A DNA stretch of 14,185 nt from an uncultured Steroidobacter sp. Lineage in GTDB: Bacteria; Pseudomonadota; Gammaproteobacteria; Steroidobacterales; Steroidobacteraceae. The notes beneath the pieces were generated by a model. That model was not told where the DNA came from, did not search any database, and was given only the letters and a program-made list of their open reading frames with translations. A program made the position numbers and the translations under genes. Location: positions 1 to 14,185 of the forward strand of contig CAMLEO010000186.1 in the NCBI GenBank assembly GCA_946478975.1, in the 5' to 3' direction. Below, piece by piece: positions 1-7,365 of the stretch (position 1 is its first letter; every line of letters begins with the position of its first letter).

Positions 1-1
1 G

Positions 2-160
2 GCGGCATATTTCCGCAGCAACGAGCCCTCCAGCCCGATCCCGCTATTCATCGAGCGGGCGAAACGGCTGGTGGCCAAGGATTTCCTCGAAGTGCTGGCC
101 GACATTGCTCCGGATGCAGTGTCGCAGGCACGATCCGCCGGCGGCCTGCGCGATGAATGA
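2..160 (+). CDS. tssA: TssA (ImpA/VasJ family), C-terminal end only
   Basis: Only the last 52 residues and the stop codon (158-160) are in the window; the gene begins upstream. The readable tail runs AAYFRSNEPSSPIPLF and then a helix containing ERAKRLVAKDFLEVLADIAPD. The 'YFRxNEPSSPxPL...RA.RL...DFLE' pattern is the signature of the TssA/ImpA C-terminal end. TssA proteins organise sheath and tube assembly, at the baseplate or at the distal end of the growing tail depending on subtype. The subtype cannot be judged without the missing N-terminal part. A 77-nt gap separates it from tssB, so the two are probably co-transcribed. Confidence 0.88.
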   Translation, partial: AAYFRSNEPSSPIPLFIERAKRLVAKDFLEVLADIAPDAVSQARSAGGLRDE

Positions 161-225
161 GCGCTGCCTGCCCTGAAGAGCGGTATCGATCGTAACGAAT
201 TACGGCTATATGGCTGAAAGTTTTT

Positions 226-231
226 AGGAGG
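226..231 (+). promoter_or_regulatory. Ribosome-binding site of tssB, decides the start
   Basis: AGGAGG lies 6 nt before the ATG at 238. An in-frame GTG at 232 directly abuts this motif and cannot use it, so the ATG at 238 is the chosen start. Confidence 0.8.
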
Positions 232-237
232 GTGGTT

Positions 238-753
238 ATGGCGAAGCCCAGCAGTCAGAAATTCATCGGGCGCAATCGCGCGCCGCGCGTGCAAATCGAA
301 TATGACGTCGAGTTGTACGGCTCGCCGAAGAAGGTGCAGATCCCGTTCGTCATGGGCGTGATGGCGGACCTCTCGGGCGACGTCAAAGAGCCGCTGCCGC
401 CGGTCGACGAACGCAAGTTCCTGGCCATCGACATCGACAACTTCGACGACCGCATGAAGTCGATGAAGCCGCGCGTCGCTTTCAGCGTGCCGAACACGCT
501 GACCGGCGAGGGCAACCTCAGCGTCGATATCACTTTCGAAAGCATGGATGATTTCTCGCCGGCGGCCGTGGCCCGCAAGGTGGACGCGCTCGCCAAGCTG
601 CTCGAAGCCCGCTCGCAGCTGTCGAATCTCATCACTTATATGGACGGCAAGAGCGGCGCCGAGGATCTGATCTCCAAGGTGCTCAACGATCCGGCGCTGC
701 TGAAGTCGCTGGCCGACAAGGCCAAGCCGGCGCTGTCGGACGAAAGCAAATAA
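238..753 (+). CDS. tssB: TssB, small subunit of the T6SS contractile sheath
   Basis: This 171-residue protein is the small sheath subunit (VipA/HsiB/ImpB). It pairs with TssC to form the cytoplasmic helical sheath, whose contraction drives the Hcp tube outwards. The start, MAKPSSQKFIGRNRAPRVQI followed by EYDVELYGSPKKVQIPFVMGV, is the conserved family opening. The block FLAIDIDNFDDRMKSMKPR and the closing helix before the stop also fit, and the length is normal. The ATG at 238 is preferred over an upstream in-frame GTG because of the strong AGGAGG at 226-231. tssC follows after 21 nt. In tagJ-containing systems the N-terminal part of TssB binds TagJ (family knowledge), and tagJ is present here. 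Confidence 0.97.
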   Translation: MAKPSSQKFIGRNRAPRVQIEYDVELYGSPKKVQIPFVMGVMADLSGDVKEPLPPVDERKFLAIDIDNFDDRMKSMKPRVAFSVPNTLTGEGNLSVDITFESMDDFSPAAVARKVDALAKLLEARSQLSNLITYMDGKSGAEDLISKVLNDPALLKSLADKAKPALSDESK

Positions 754-774
754 GTCGCGACGAGGATTAGAGTC

Positions 775-2262
775 ATGGCCGAAGCCAAAGTAGAAGAGCA
801 AGGCGGCGCCGTCCAGGCAGCCGATCAATTCGCCTCGCTGCTGCAGAAAGAGTTCAAGCCCAAGACCGATCGCGCTCGCGCGGAAGTCGAGAACGCGGTG
901 CTCACCCTGGCGCAGCAGGCATTGCGGGAAACCACCGTCATCTCCGATGACGTGGTCGGCACCATCAAGGCGATTATTGCCGAGATCGACAAAAAACTGA
1001 CCGACCAGGTCAATCTCATCCTGCATCACGAGCGCTTCCAGCAGGTCGAAAGCGCGTGGCGCGGCCTGAGCTATCTCGTCAACAACACCGAGACCGACGA
1101 GATGTTGAAGATCCGCGTCATGAACATTTCCAAAAAGGAATTGAGCAAGACGCTGCGTAAATATAAAGGCGTGGCTTGGGACCAGAGCCCCCTGTTCAAG
1201 CGCGTCTACGAGCAGGAATACGGCCAGCTCGGCGGCGAGCCGTACGGCTGCCTGGTCGGCGATTATCACTTCGATCACACGCCGCCCGATGTCGAGCTGC
1301 TGGGCCAGATGGCACAGATCGCCGCCGGTGCGCACGCCCCGTTCATTGCTGGCGCAGCGCCGGCATTGATGGGCATGGACTCGTGGCAGGAACTCGCGAA
1401 CCCTCGCGATCTTTCCAAGATCTTCGCCGCGCCCGATTACGCGGCGTGGCGTTCGCTGCGTGAAGCGGACGACGCGAAATATGTTGGATTGGCGATGCCG
1501 CGCTTCCTCGCGCGTCTGCCGTACGGTGCGAAGACCAACCCGGTCGAAGAATTCGACTTCGAGGAAGAAACCGGCGGCGGTGTTCATACGAAGTACACGT
1601 GGGCCAATTCGGCCTACGCGATGGCGGTGAACATCAACCGGTCTTTCAAGCTGTATGGATGGTGCTCGTCCATCCGCGGCGTCGAGTCGGGCGGCGCAGT
1701 CGAAGGGCTGCCGGTGCATACCTTCCCGAGCGACGACGGCGGCGTGGACATGAAGTGCCCGACCGAAATCGCCATCAGCGACCGGCGCGAAGCGGAGCTG
1801 GCGAATTCGGGGATGATGCCGCTGATCCACCGCAAGAACACCGATGTCGCCGCTTTCATCGGCGCGCAATCGCTGCAGAAGCCGTTCGAGTATCAGGATC
1901 CGGATGCGACCGCGAATGCCCGCCTGGCCGCGCGCCTGCCGTACCTGTTCGCGAGCTGCCGCTTCGCTCACTACTTGAAGTGCATGGTTCGCGACAAGGT
2001 GGGTTCGTTCAAAGAGCGCGCCGACATGGAGCGCTTCCTGGGCGACTGGATTCAACAATACGTGGTCGCGAATCCCGCGACCGTCGGCGACGAGATCAAG
2101 GCCAAACGGCCACTGTCCGCTGCCGAAGTGAAGGTGGAGGATGTGGAAGGAAACCCCGGCTACTACGCCGCAAAGTTTTATCTGCGTCCGCACTATCAGC
2201 TCGAAGGTGTCTCGGTGACGTTGAGCCTGGTGTCCAAGCTTCCGTCGCAGAAGACCGCCTGA
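775..2262 (+). CDS. tssC: TssC, large subunit of the T6SS contractile sheath
   Basis: This 495-residue protein is the large sheath subunit (VipB/HsiC/ImpC, EvpB family) and has the usual length. The N-terminal 40 or so residues are charged and precede the conserved core. Family hallmarks include LILHHERFQQVESAWRGLSYLV near residue 85, GCLVGDYHFDH, a central IAAGAHAPFIAGAAP segment, and CPTEIAISDRRE in the second half. The C-terminal end, with FYLRPHYQLEGVSVTLSLVS, is the sheath handle region. A purine-rich GAGGA at 763-767 precedes the ATG. The gene follows tssB by 21 nt; the two proteins act as a heterodimer and are recycled by ClpV, encoded downstream. No truncation or missing block was seen. 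Confidence 0.98.
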   Translation: MAEAKVEEQGGAVQAADQFASLLQKEFKPKTDRARAEVENAVLTLAQQALRETTVISDDVVGTIKAIIAEIDKKLTDQVNLILHHERFQQVESAWRGLSYLVNNTETDEMLKIRVMNISKKELSKTLRKYKGVAWDQSPLFKRVYEQEYGQLGGEPYGCLVGDYHFDHTPPDVELLGQMAQIAAGAHAPFIAGAAPALMGMDSWQELANPRDLSKIFAAPDYAAWRSLREADDAKYVGLAMPRFLARLPYGAKTNPVEEFDFEEETGGGVHTKYTWANSAYAMAVNINRSFKLYGWCSSIRGVESGGAVEGLPVHTFPSDDGGVDMKCPTEIAISDRREAELANSGMMPLIHRKNTDVAAFIGAQSLQKPFEYQDPDATANARLAARLPYLFASCRFAHYLKCMVRDKVGSFKERADMERFLGDWIQQYVVANPATVGDEIKAKRPLSAAEVKVEDVEGNPGYYAAKFYLRPHYQLEGVSVTLSLVSKLPSQKTA

Positions 2263-2278
2263 TCGAAGAACGTGGGTG

Positions 2279-2292
2279 CCGCGCCGGCGCGG
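2279..2292. repeat. 14-nt perfect palindrome in the tssC-hcp spacer
   Basis: CCGCGCCGGCGCGG reads the same on both strands and lies 46 nt before the hcp start. A second, looser inverted repeat follows at once: ACCGGC at 2293-2298 and GCCGGT at 2312-2317. In RNA these could form GC-rich hairpins between tssC and hcp, by inference as a processing, attenuation or stability element. No T-run follows, so a standard Rho-independent terminator is unlikely. Confidence 0.5.
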
Positions 2293-2324
2293 ACCGGCGT
2301 TCGCAGCAATTGCCGGTAGCAACT

Positions 2325-2330
2325 AAGGAG
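2325..2330 (+). promoter_or_regulatory. Ribosome-binding site of hcp
   Basis: AAGGAG lies 8 nt before the hcp ATG at 2339. It is one of the strongest Shine-Dalgarno matches in the structural block, which fits the large amount of Hcp needed for tube building. Confidence 0.7.
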
Positions 2331-2338
2331 CGAGAACA

Positions 2339-2821
2339 ATGGCAGTCGATATGTTCATGGTCGTCGATGGCATCAAGGGCGAGTCGAAAGACAAGGCCTA
2401 TAAGGAAGCCATCGATGTCCTCGCGTGGAGCTGGGGCCTGAGCAATTCCGGTAGCTTCCACACCGGCGGCGGTGGCGGCTCGGGCAAGGTGAACGTGCAG
2501 GATCTGTCGTTCACCAAGTACGTCGACAAGGCGAGCGCCGACCTGCAGCTGGCGTGCTGCAACGGCAAGCACTTGAAGACCGCGAAGCTGATCGTCCGTA
2601 AAGCGGGCGAGAAGGCGCTCGATTACATCATCATCGAGCTGACCGAATGTATGGTCACGGCGGTGTCGACCGGCGGCGCCGGCGGCGAGGATCGCCTCAC
2701 CGAAAACGTGACGCTGAACTTCAGCAAGATCCACTTCGAATACAAGGTGCAGGACGAGAAGGGCGGCGGCAAGGACGGCGGCCAGTACACGTGGGACGTG
2801 GCTGGTAACGACAAGGGCTGA
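2339..2821 (+). CDS. hcp: Hcp (TssD), T6SS inner tube protein
   Basis: This 160-residue Hcp1-family protein forms hexameric rings that stack into the tube inside the TssBC sheath. The ring lumen can also carry and stabilise small effectors. The N-terminal segment MAVDMFMVVDGIKGESKDKA, then IDVLAWSWGLSNSG, a glycine-rich loop, and the block VNVQDLSFTKYVDKAS followed by LACCNGKH are all diagnostic of the Hcp1 branch. Length is normal, with no C-terminal toxin extension, so this is a structural Hcp. It is the only structural gene with sizeable spacers on both sides, each holding a strong inverted repeat. That suggests its transcript level or stability is set separately from its neighbours. Confidence 0.98.
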   Translation: MAVDMFMVVDGIKGESKDKAYKEAIDVLAWSWGLSNSGSFHTGGGGGSGKVNVQDLSFTKYVDKASADLQLACCNGKHLKTAKLIVRKAGEKALDYIIIELTECMVTAVSTGGAGGEDRLTENVTLNFSKIHFEYKVQDEKGGGKDGGQYTWDVAGNDKG

Positions 2822-2839
2822 AGCCGGTTCGTTTCTTCA

Positions 2840-2871
2840 GGCCGGAGCGACGCCGGGACGTCGCTCCGGCC
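2840..2871 (+). terminator. Strong hairpin after hcp (attenuator, stabiliser or terminator)
   Basis: A perfect 13-bp GC-rich stem (left arm 2840-2852, right arm 2859-2871) encloses a 6-nt loop, starting 18 nt after the hcp stop codon. No T-tract follows (the next bases are CATGTCCGTT), so full intrinsic termination is doubtful. Partial attenuation or protection of the hcp mRNA 3' end would let Hcp be made in excess over the tagJ-tssEFG products downstream. Confidence 0.6.
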
Positions 2872-2903
2872 CATGTCCGTTAGACTTGGCGTGGATGCAA
2901 ACC

Positions 2904-3704
2904 ATGAGCGCAGCAGAAGAAAGCTTTCGCGCCGGCGACCTCGCGCAGTCACTCGCGCAATTACAAGCCGACATCCGGCAGCATCCCAGCGATCCGAAAC
3001 TGCGGGTGTTCCTGGCGCAGCTGTTGATGGTGCTCGGTCAATGGGACCGCGCGCTCAATCAGCTGACGGTGCTGGAAGAAATGGACTCCAGCAACCTGCC
3101 GATGGTGCGCACCTATCAAACCGCCATCGCCTGCGAACGTTTGCGTCAAAGCGTGTTTGCCGGCGAGCGCTCGCCGCTGATCTTCGGCGATCCGCCGCCG
3201 TGGCTGGCGCTGCTGATCCAGTCGCTGAGCCTCACCAGTCAGAAACATTTCCAGCAGGCGAGCGAGCTGCGCGCCCAGGCGTTGGAACAGGCGCCGACCA
3301 CCGGCGGCACGCTCAACGGCACCGAGATTCAATGGGTCGCGGACGCCGATTCGCGGCTCGGCCCGGTGCTCGAAGTGCTCATCAACGGCAAGTATTACTG
3401 GATGCCGTTCGAACGGTTGACACGTGTGGTCATCGAAGTGCCGAGCGACGTGCGCGACCTGGTGTGGACGCCGGCGCAGCTCACACTCGCGAATGGCGGC
3501 GAGGCGATGGCACTCATTCCCACGCGCTATCCCGGCTCCGAAGCCGTCGACGATGCACAGATTCGAATGGCGCGACGAACCGATTGGCAGGGCGTCGAGG
3601 CAGATACATACCTGGGCCTCGGGCAGCGGGTGTTGACCACGGACACGATCGAAGTCGGACTGCTGGAGCTGCGCGAGCTGGTGTTGGGCAGATCCAATGG
3701 CTGA
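2904..3704 (+). CDS. tagJ: TagJ / ImpE-family accessory protein of the T6SS sheath
   Basis: This protein of 266 residues belongs to the ImpE family (HsiE1/TagJ). The N-terminal half is helical and TPR-like (MSAAEESFRAGDLAQSLAQL, then LRVFLAQLLMVLGQWDRALNQL). The C-terminal half has the ImpE hallmark WVADADSRLGPVLEVLINGK followed by YYWMPFERL. In P. aeruginosa the homologue binds the TssB N-terminal part and links ClpV to the sheath; it is an accessory protein found only in a subset of systems. The reading frame is open from a TTG at 2886 with ATGs at 2895 and 2904. The ATG at 2904 fits the family start best, but no clear ribosome-binding site decides it. The end overlaps tssE by 8 nt, implying coupled translation. 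Confidence 0.9.
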   Translation: MSAAEESFRAGDLAQSLAQLQADIRQHPSDPKLRVFLAQLLMVLGQWDRALNQLTVLEEMDSSNLPMVRTYQTAIACERLRQSVFAGERSPLIFGDPPPWLALLIQSLSLTSQKHFQQASELRAQALEQAPTTGGTLNGTEIQWVADADSRLGPVLEVLINGKYYWMPFERLTRVVIEVPSDVRDLVWTPAQLTLANGGEAMALIPTRYPGSEAVDDAQIRMARRTDWQGVEADTYLGLGQRVLTTDTIEVGLLELRELVLGRSNG

Positions 3705-4464
3705 GTTGAGTCTCAAGGAACGGCTGCAGCCCGCACTGTTCGACCGCCTCATCGACGACGACCGCTACGTTACGACGTTTCAAATTTCCACCCGCACCGC
3801 CAGGCTCCAGGAGCTGAAGCTTTCGGCGGAGCAGCTGCTGGGCATGTTGCGTGCGCAGGGATTGAGGCACGACGGCGCGGATTCGAAGACAACCGATGTT
3901 GAAACCATCACGTGGCGCTTCTCCGCCGGCAGTGTCGCGCCGAGCCCGGCGCAATTAAAAGCATTCGTCATCAAACCGCCCGGCGCGCCGCAGGGCATCG
4001 AGTTGCAGGCTTTCTGCAGCATCGAGTCGCGCACTTCACTCAACGATCAAGTCGATCCGGGCGCCAAACACATGATCTCGATGCGCCGCCTGCGCGAGTG
4101 CGTGCAGCGGGATCTGAGCTGGCTGTTGAACACTGGCAATCTCGCGGCCGTGCAGGATTTGTCGCGCTATCCGCTGGTCGCGCAGTCCGTGTTGAATTAC
4201 GGCATGCCTTCGCTCGCGGGCCGCATGGTGACCTCGGTCGATGTGCGTGTTACCGCGAAGCGCCTGCAGGACGCGATCGCGAATTACGAGCCGAGATTGT
4301 CGCGAGTGCAGGTCACGGCCGAGCCATCCAAAGAATCCGACGAGATGACGCTGTCGTTCAAGATCGATGCGGAGCTGTGGGGACAGCCGGTCGCGCAGCA
4401 CTTGGTGCTGCGGACGAGCATCGATGTGGACACCGGTGACGTGCGCATCTCCGACGCGAGTTGA
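3697..4464 (+). CDS. tssE: TssE, gp25-like baseplate protein with an inserted segment
   Basis: TssE is the gp25-like baseplate wedge protein from which sheath polymerisation starts. Residues 4-21 (LSLKERLQPALFDRLIDD) are the typical TssE opening. Residues 127-255 are the typical core: ISMRRLRECVQRDLSWLLNT, then YPLVAQSVLNYGMPSLAG, and a closing beta-rich region with SFKIDAELWGQPVAQHLVLR. Most TssE proteins are about 140-170 residues and join these parts by a short linker; this one has 255. The extra stretch, about residues 23-107, is not low-complexity. By eye it could fold as a small alpha/beta domain: strand VTTFQIS, helix around residues 34-57, then strands WRF, LKAFVIKPP and IELQAFCSIE. 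The frame is open throughout, so this is an insertion and not a frameshift. It starts inside the end of tagJ, and tssF begins 11 nt downstream. Confidence 0.9.
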   Translation: MAELSLKERLQPALFDRLIDDDRYVTTFQISTRTARLQELKLSAEQLLGMLRAQGLRHDGADSKTTDVETITWRFSAGSVAPSPAQLKAFVIKPPGAPQGIELQAFCSIESRTSLNDQVDPGAKHMISMRRLRECVQRDLSWLLNTGNLAAVQDLSRYPLVAQSVLNYGMPSLAGRMVTSVDVRVTAKRLQDAIANYEPRLSRVQVTAEPSKESDEMTLSFKIDAELWGQPVAQHLVLRTSIDVDTGDVRISDAS

Positions 4465-4475
4465 CAGGCCCGAAC

Positions 4476-6344
4476 ATGGATCCGCGACTGCTGGAGTACT
4501 ACAACCGCGAGCTGCAGTTCCTGCGTGAAATGGGCGCGGAGTTCGCGACTCAGTATCCCCGAATCGCGGCGCGCCTCGGCCTGGACGGCATGGAATGCGC
4601 CGACCCGTACGTCGAACGTTTGCTGGAAGGCGTGGCGTTTCTGACTGCACGCGTGCAGTTGAAGATCGACGCACGCCATCCCGAGTTCACGCAGCACCTG
4701 ATGGAAATGGTGTATCCGCATTTTCTCGCGCCGGTGCCTTCGTGCGCGGTCGCGGAGTTCACGCCGGATTTCAAGGAAGATTCGCTGCAGACGGGCGTGA
4801 ATATTCCACGCGGCGCCAGCGTTTCGATGCAGCTCTACAAAGGCGAGCGCACCGCTTGTGAGTTTCGTACTGCGCACGACGTGGTGTTGTGGCCGCTGAC
4901 AGTCGCTGAAGCTCGATACATTTCCGGCACTGGCGCGCTCGCGGCTTTGCAAGTTCCCGTCGACGATCGAACCCGCGCGGCGATTCGCCTGCGTCTGCGC
5001 TCGACCGGCGGTGTGCCGATCAACACGCTGCCACTCGATGAACTGACATTCTTCATCAAGGCCAGCAACGACACGGCCGTCAGAATTCACGAGCAAGTGC
5101 TCGCCGACGGCATCAGCGTGTTCGCTCGCGGCACGGAGATGGGCGCAGTCGGACATCGCAGCGGGTCGGAGGCGATTGTGCCCGTCGGTTACGCGGACTC
5201 GGAAAGCCTGCTGCCGGCAACCGCGCGCACCTTCGAAGGCTATCGGCTGCTGCAGGAATACTTCGCGTTTCCCGAGCGCTTCCTGTTTTTCAAAGTGCGC
5301 AGCCTCGCCACCGCGGTGCGTGCTTGCGCGGGCACCGAGCTGGATATCTATATCGTGCTCGATCGAGCCCAACCGGCGCTCGAAAACGCGCTCGATGCGC
5401 AACAGTTCCGGCTGTACTGCAGCCCCATCATCAATTTGTTTCATAAGTCGCTGGATCGCATCCACGTCGGCGAGCACGAGACCGAGCATCACGTGCTGCC
5501 GGATCGCAACCGGCCGATGGATTTCGAAGTGCATTCCATCGAGAAGGTCACGGGCATCGGTGCCGAGGACGCGCCGAAAGTCGCGGTGCTGCCGTTCTAT
5601 TCGAGCACGCACTACAAGCGCACCGGCGAGGAGAATGTTTATTTTACGGTGCAGCGGCGCCAGCGTCTGTTTTCGGCCCGCCAGCAGCAGACCGGGACGC
5701 GCACGAACTATATCGGCACCGAAGTGTTCCTGTCGGTCGTCGATGGGCGTGAGCAATCGCTCGCGAATCAGTTCCGGCAGCTGGATGTCGAGGCGCTGTG
5801 TACGAATCGCGACCTGCCGATTCACACCACCTTCGGCAAAGGCCGCACCGATTTTCTGTTGGAAGGCTCGGCGCCGATCGAATCGATCCGCTGCATCACC
5901 GGCCCGACGTACCCGAAACCGTCGCCGGCCTTCGGCGATACCGCCTGGAAGCTGATCAGCCAGTTGTCGCTGAATCATTTGTCCCTGCGCGACGGCGAGG
6001 GTGGGGCGGAGCTGCTGCGTGAGTTGCTCAGCTTGTATGCCGACGCGAACGATCCGGTGCAGACGCGGCAGATCGAAGGCGTGCGTCACATCGCGTACTC
6101 GCCGGTGGTCGAACGGATTCCTGGCGGCGGGCCGATCACTTACGGTCGCGGCTTGCGCATCTCGCTGACGTTGGATGACGCGGCATTCGAAGGCACCGGC
6201 ATCCTGATTCTCGCCTCCGTGCTGGAACAGTTCTTTGCCCGTTACGTGTCGTTGAATTCGTTCACTCGCATGGAGCTGCGTTCGCAGGCGCGAGGCGAGA
6301 TCAAGCAGTGGACTCCGCGGTTGGGCACGCGAGCGACGTTATGA
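4476..6344 (+). CDS. tssF: TssF, T6SS baseplate protein
   Basis: This 622-residue protein is TssF (ImpG/VasA family), which with TssG and TssE forms the baseplate wedges around the VgrG hub at the inner membrane. The opening MDPRLLEYYNRELQFLREMG followed by AEFATQYPRIAARLGLDGME is the conserved family start. It supports the ATG at 4476 over an in-frame TTG at 4461. Further family blocks are DPYVERLLEGVAFLTARVQ, MEMVYPHFLAPVPS, a central LQEYFAFPERFLFFKV and a C-terminal FARYVSLNSFTRMEL. The length is normal. The stop codon overlaps the tssG start (ATGA at 6341-6344), so translation of the two is probably coupled, as expected for proteins of one subcomplex. Confidence 0.97.
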   Translation: MDPRLLEYYNRELQFLREMGAEFATQYPRIAARLGLDGMECADPYVERLLEGVAFLTARVQLKIDARHPEFTQHLMEMVYPHFLAPVPSCAVAEFTPDFKEDSLQTGVNIPRGASVSMQLYKGERTACEFRTAHDVVLWPLTVAEARYISGTGALAALQVPVDDRTRAAIRLRLRSTGGVPINTLPLDELTFFIKASNDTAVRIHEQVLADGISVFARGTEMGAVGHRSGSEAIVPVGYADSESLLPATARTFEGYRLLQEYFAFPERFLFFKVRSLATAVRACAGTELDIYIVLDRAQPALENALDAQQFRLYCSPIINLFHKSLDRIHVGEHETEHHVLPDRNRPMDFEVHSIEKVTGIGAEDAPKVAVLPFYSSTHYKRTGEENVYFTVQRRQRLFSARQQQTGTRTNYIGTEVFLSVVDGREQSLANQFRQLDVEALCTNRDLPIHTTFGKGRTDFLLEGSAPIESIRCITGPTYPKPSPAFGDTAWKLISQLSLNHLSLRDGEGGAELLRELLSLYADANDPVQTRQIEGVRHIAYSPVVERIPGGGPITYGRGLRISLTLDDAAFEGTGILILASVLEQFFARYVSLNSFTRMELRSQARGEIKQWTPRLGTRATL

Positions 6345-7330
6345 GCGATCTCACGTCGCTGAAGAACGAGCCGCACCGGTTCAGCCTGTTCGCCGCCTTG
6401 CGGCTGATGGAGCGCGTGTACGGCGATCGTCCGCGGCTTGGCGAAAGCCGGCGCGCGTCCGAGGATGCGATTCGTTTGTCGCAGCCGCCGTATCTCACAT
6501 TTGTTCCGACGGAACTGGCAGGGCTGCAAACGGCCGAGGGCGAACTGCCCCGGCTCGAAGAATATTCCTTCGGGCTGTTCGGGCCGAATGGACCGTTGCC
6601 GCTGCACTTCACCGAAGTCGCGTACGAACGGCAGCGCCAGCTCAACGATCCGACGTTCAGCGACTTCATCAACTTTCTTCAGCATCGCCTGATCGCGCTG
6701 TTCTATCGCGCCTGGGCCGAGTCCGATCCGGCAACCAGCCGCGACCGTGCGGACAGCGATCGTTTCAGACTTTATCTTGGTGCCATGCTGGGCCTCGGCT
6801 TCGATGCGAGCGCCGGGCGAGATGCGGTGCTGGATCAGGCCAAGCTGAGCCGAGCGGCGCAGTTCGGTGCGCAGACGCGCTCGGCCGAAGGGCTCGAAGA
6901 TGTCCTTGCGGGCTATTTCGAATTGCCCATCGAAGTGCGTTCATTCGCACCGGCATGGCTGGATATTCCGCCGCAGAGTTTTACACGCCTGGGCGATGGC
7001 TCGCAGAACGCGCAGCTCGGCGTGGGCACGACGCTCGGCTCGGCCTCGTGGCAGAGCCAGCACCAGTTTGAAATCGTCATCGGGCCGATGGCGCTCACGA
7101 CGTTCGAAAACTTTTTACCGGGTACGGCAGGTTTGCGGGAACTGGCGGCGCTGGTCCGCCTGTACACCAACGATGAGTGGAGCTGGATTCTGCGGCTGCG
7201 GCTCGCTTCGCACGAAGTGCCGGCGATGCAGCTGGGCGCGGGATCCCGGCTCGGCTGGACATCGTGGGTCGGCGGCCGCGACAGCACGGCCGAAGATGTA
7301 ATCATTCGCGGCGACGCCTGCGCCGCATGA
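6341..7330 (+). CDS. tssG: TssG, T6SS baseplate protein
   Basis: This 329-residue protein is TssG (ImpH/VasB family), the partner of TssF in the baseplate wedge. Residues 1-30 (MSDLTSLKNEPHRFSLFAAL then RLMERVYG) are the usual N-terminal segment. They are followed by IRLSQPPYLTFVPTEL, the conserved YSFGLFGPNGPLPLHFTE motif, and DFINFLQHRLIALFYRAWAE. The start was set at the ATG overlapping the tssF stop (ATGA) because the protein aligns to the family from there. A GTG at 6308 in the same frame would add residues encoded inside tssF. Its end lies 35 nt before clpV. Confidence 0.96.
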   Translation: MSDLTSLKNEPHRFSLFAALRLMERVYGDRPRLGESRRASEDAIRLSQPPYLTFVPTELAGLQTAEGELPRLEEYSFGLFGPNGPLPLHFTEVAYERQRQLNDPTFSDFINFLQHRLIALFYRAWAESDPATSRDRADSDRFRLYLGAMLGLGFDASAGRDAVLDQAKLSRAAQFGAQTRSAEGLEDVLAGYFELPIEVRSFAPAWLDIPPQSFTRLGDGSQNAQLGVGTTLGSASWQSQHQFEIVIGPMALTTFENFLPGTAGLRELAALVRLYTNDEWSWILRLRLASHEVPAMQLGAGSRLGWTSWVGGRDSTAEDVIIRGDACAA

Positions 7331-7365
7331 GCTATTGAAAACAAACATAGGACGAGGGTGCTCCC

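Noticed and set aside
211..226. TGGCTGAAAGTTTTTA resembles a sigma-54 -24/-12 element before tssB
   Set aside because: The GC of the -24 box is partly present but the -12 TTGC is missing, and transcription would start inside the ribosome-binding site or the start codon.
232..237. GTG at 232 as tssB start
   Set aside because: It overlaps the end of the Shine-Dalgarno region; the ATG at 238 has correct spacing and matches the family start.
2339..2821. Hcp as an evolved (toxin-fused) Hcp
   Set aside because: It is 160 residues, the normal structural length, with no C-terminal extension.
4284..6089. Very long open frame on the - strand (about 600 codons) opposite tssE/tssF
   Set aside because: It lies wholly opposite well-recognised T6SS genes, its translation is Arg/His/Gln-rich without any recognisable family, and such antisense frames are common in GC-rich DNA.
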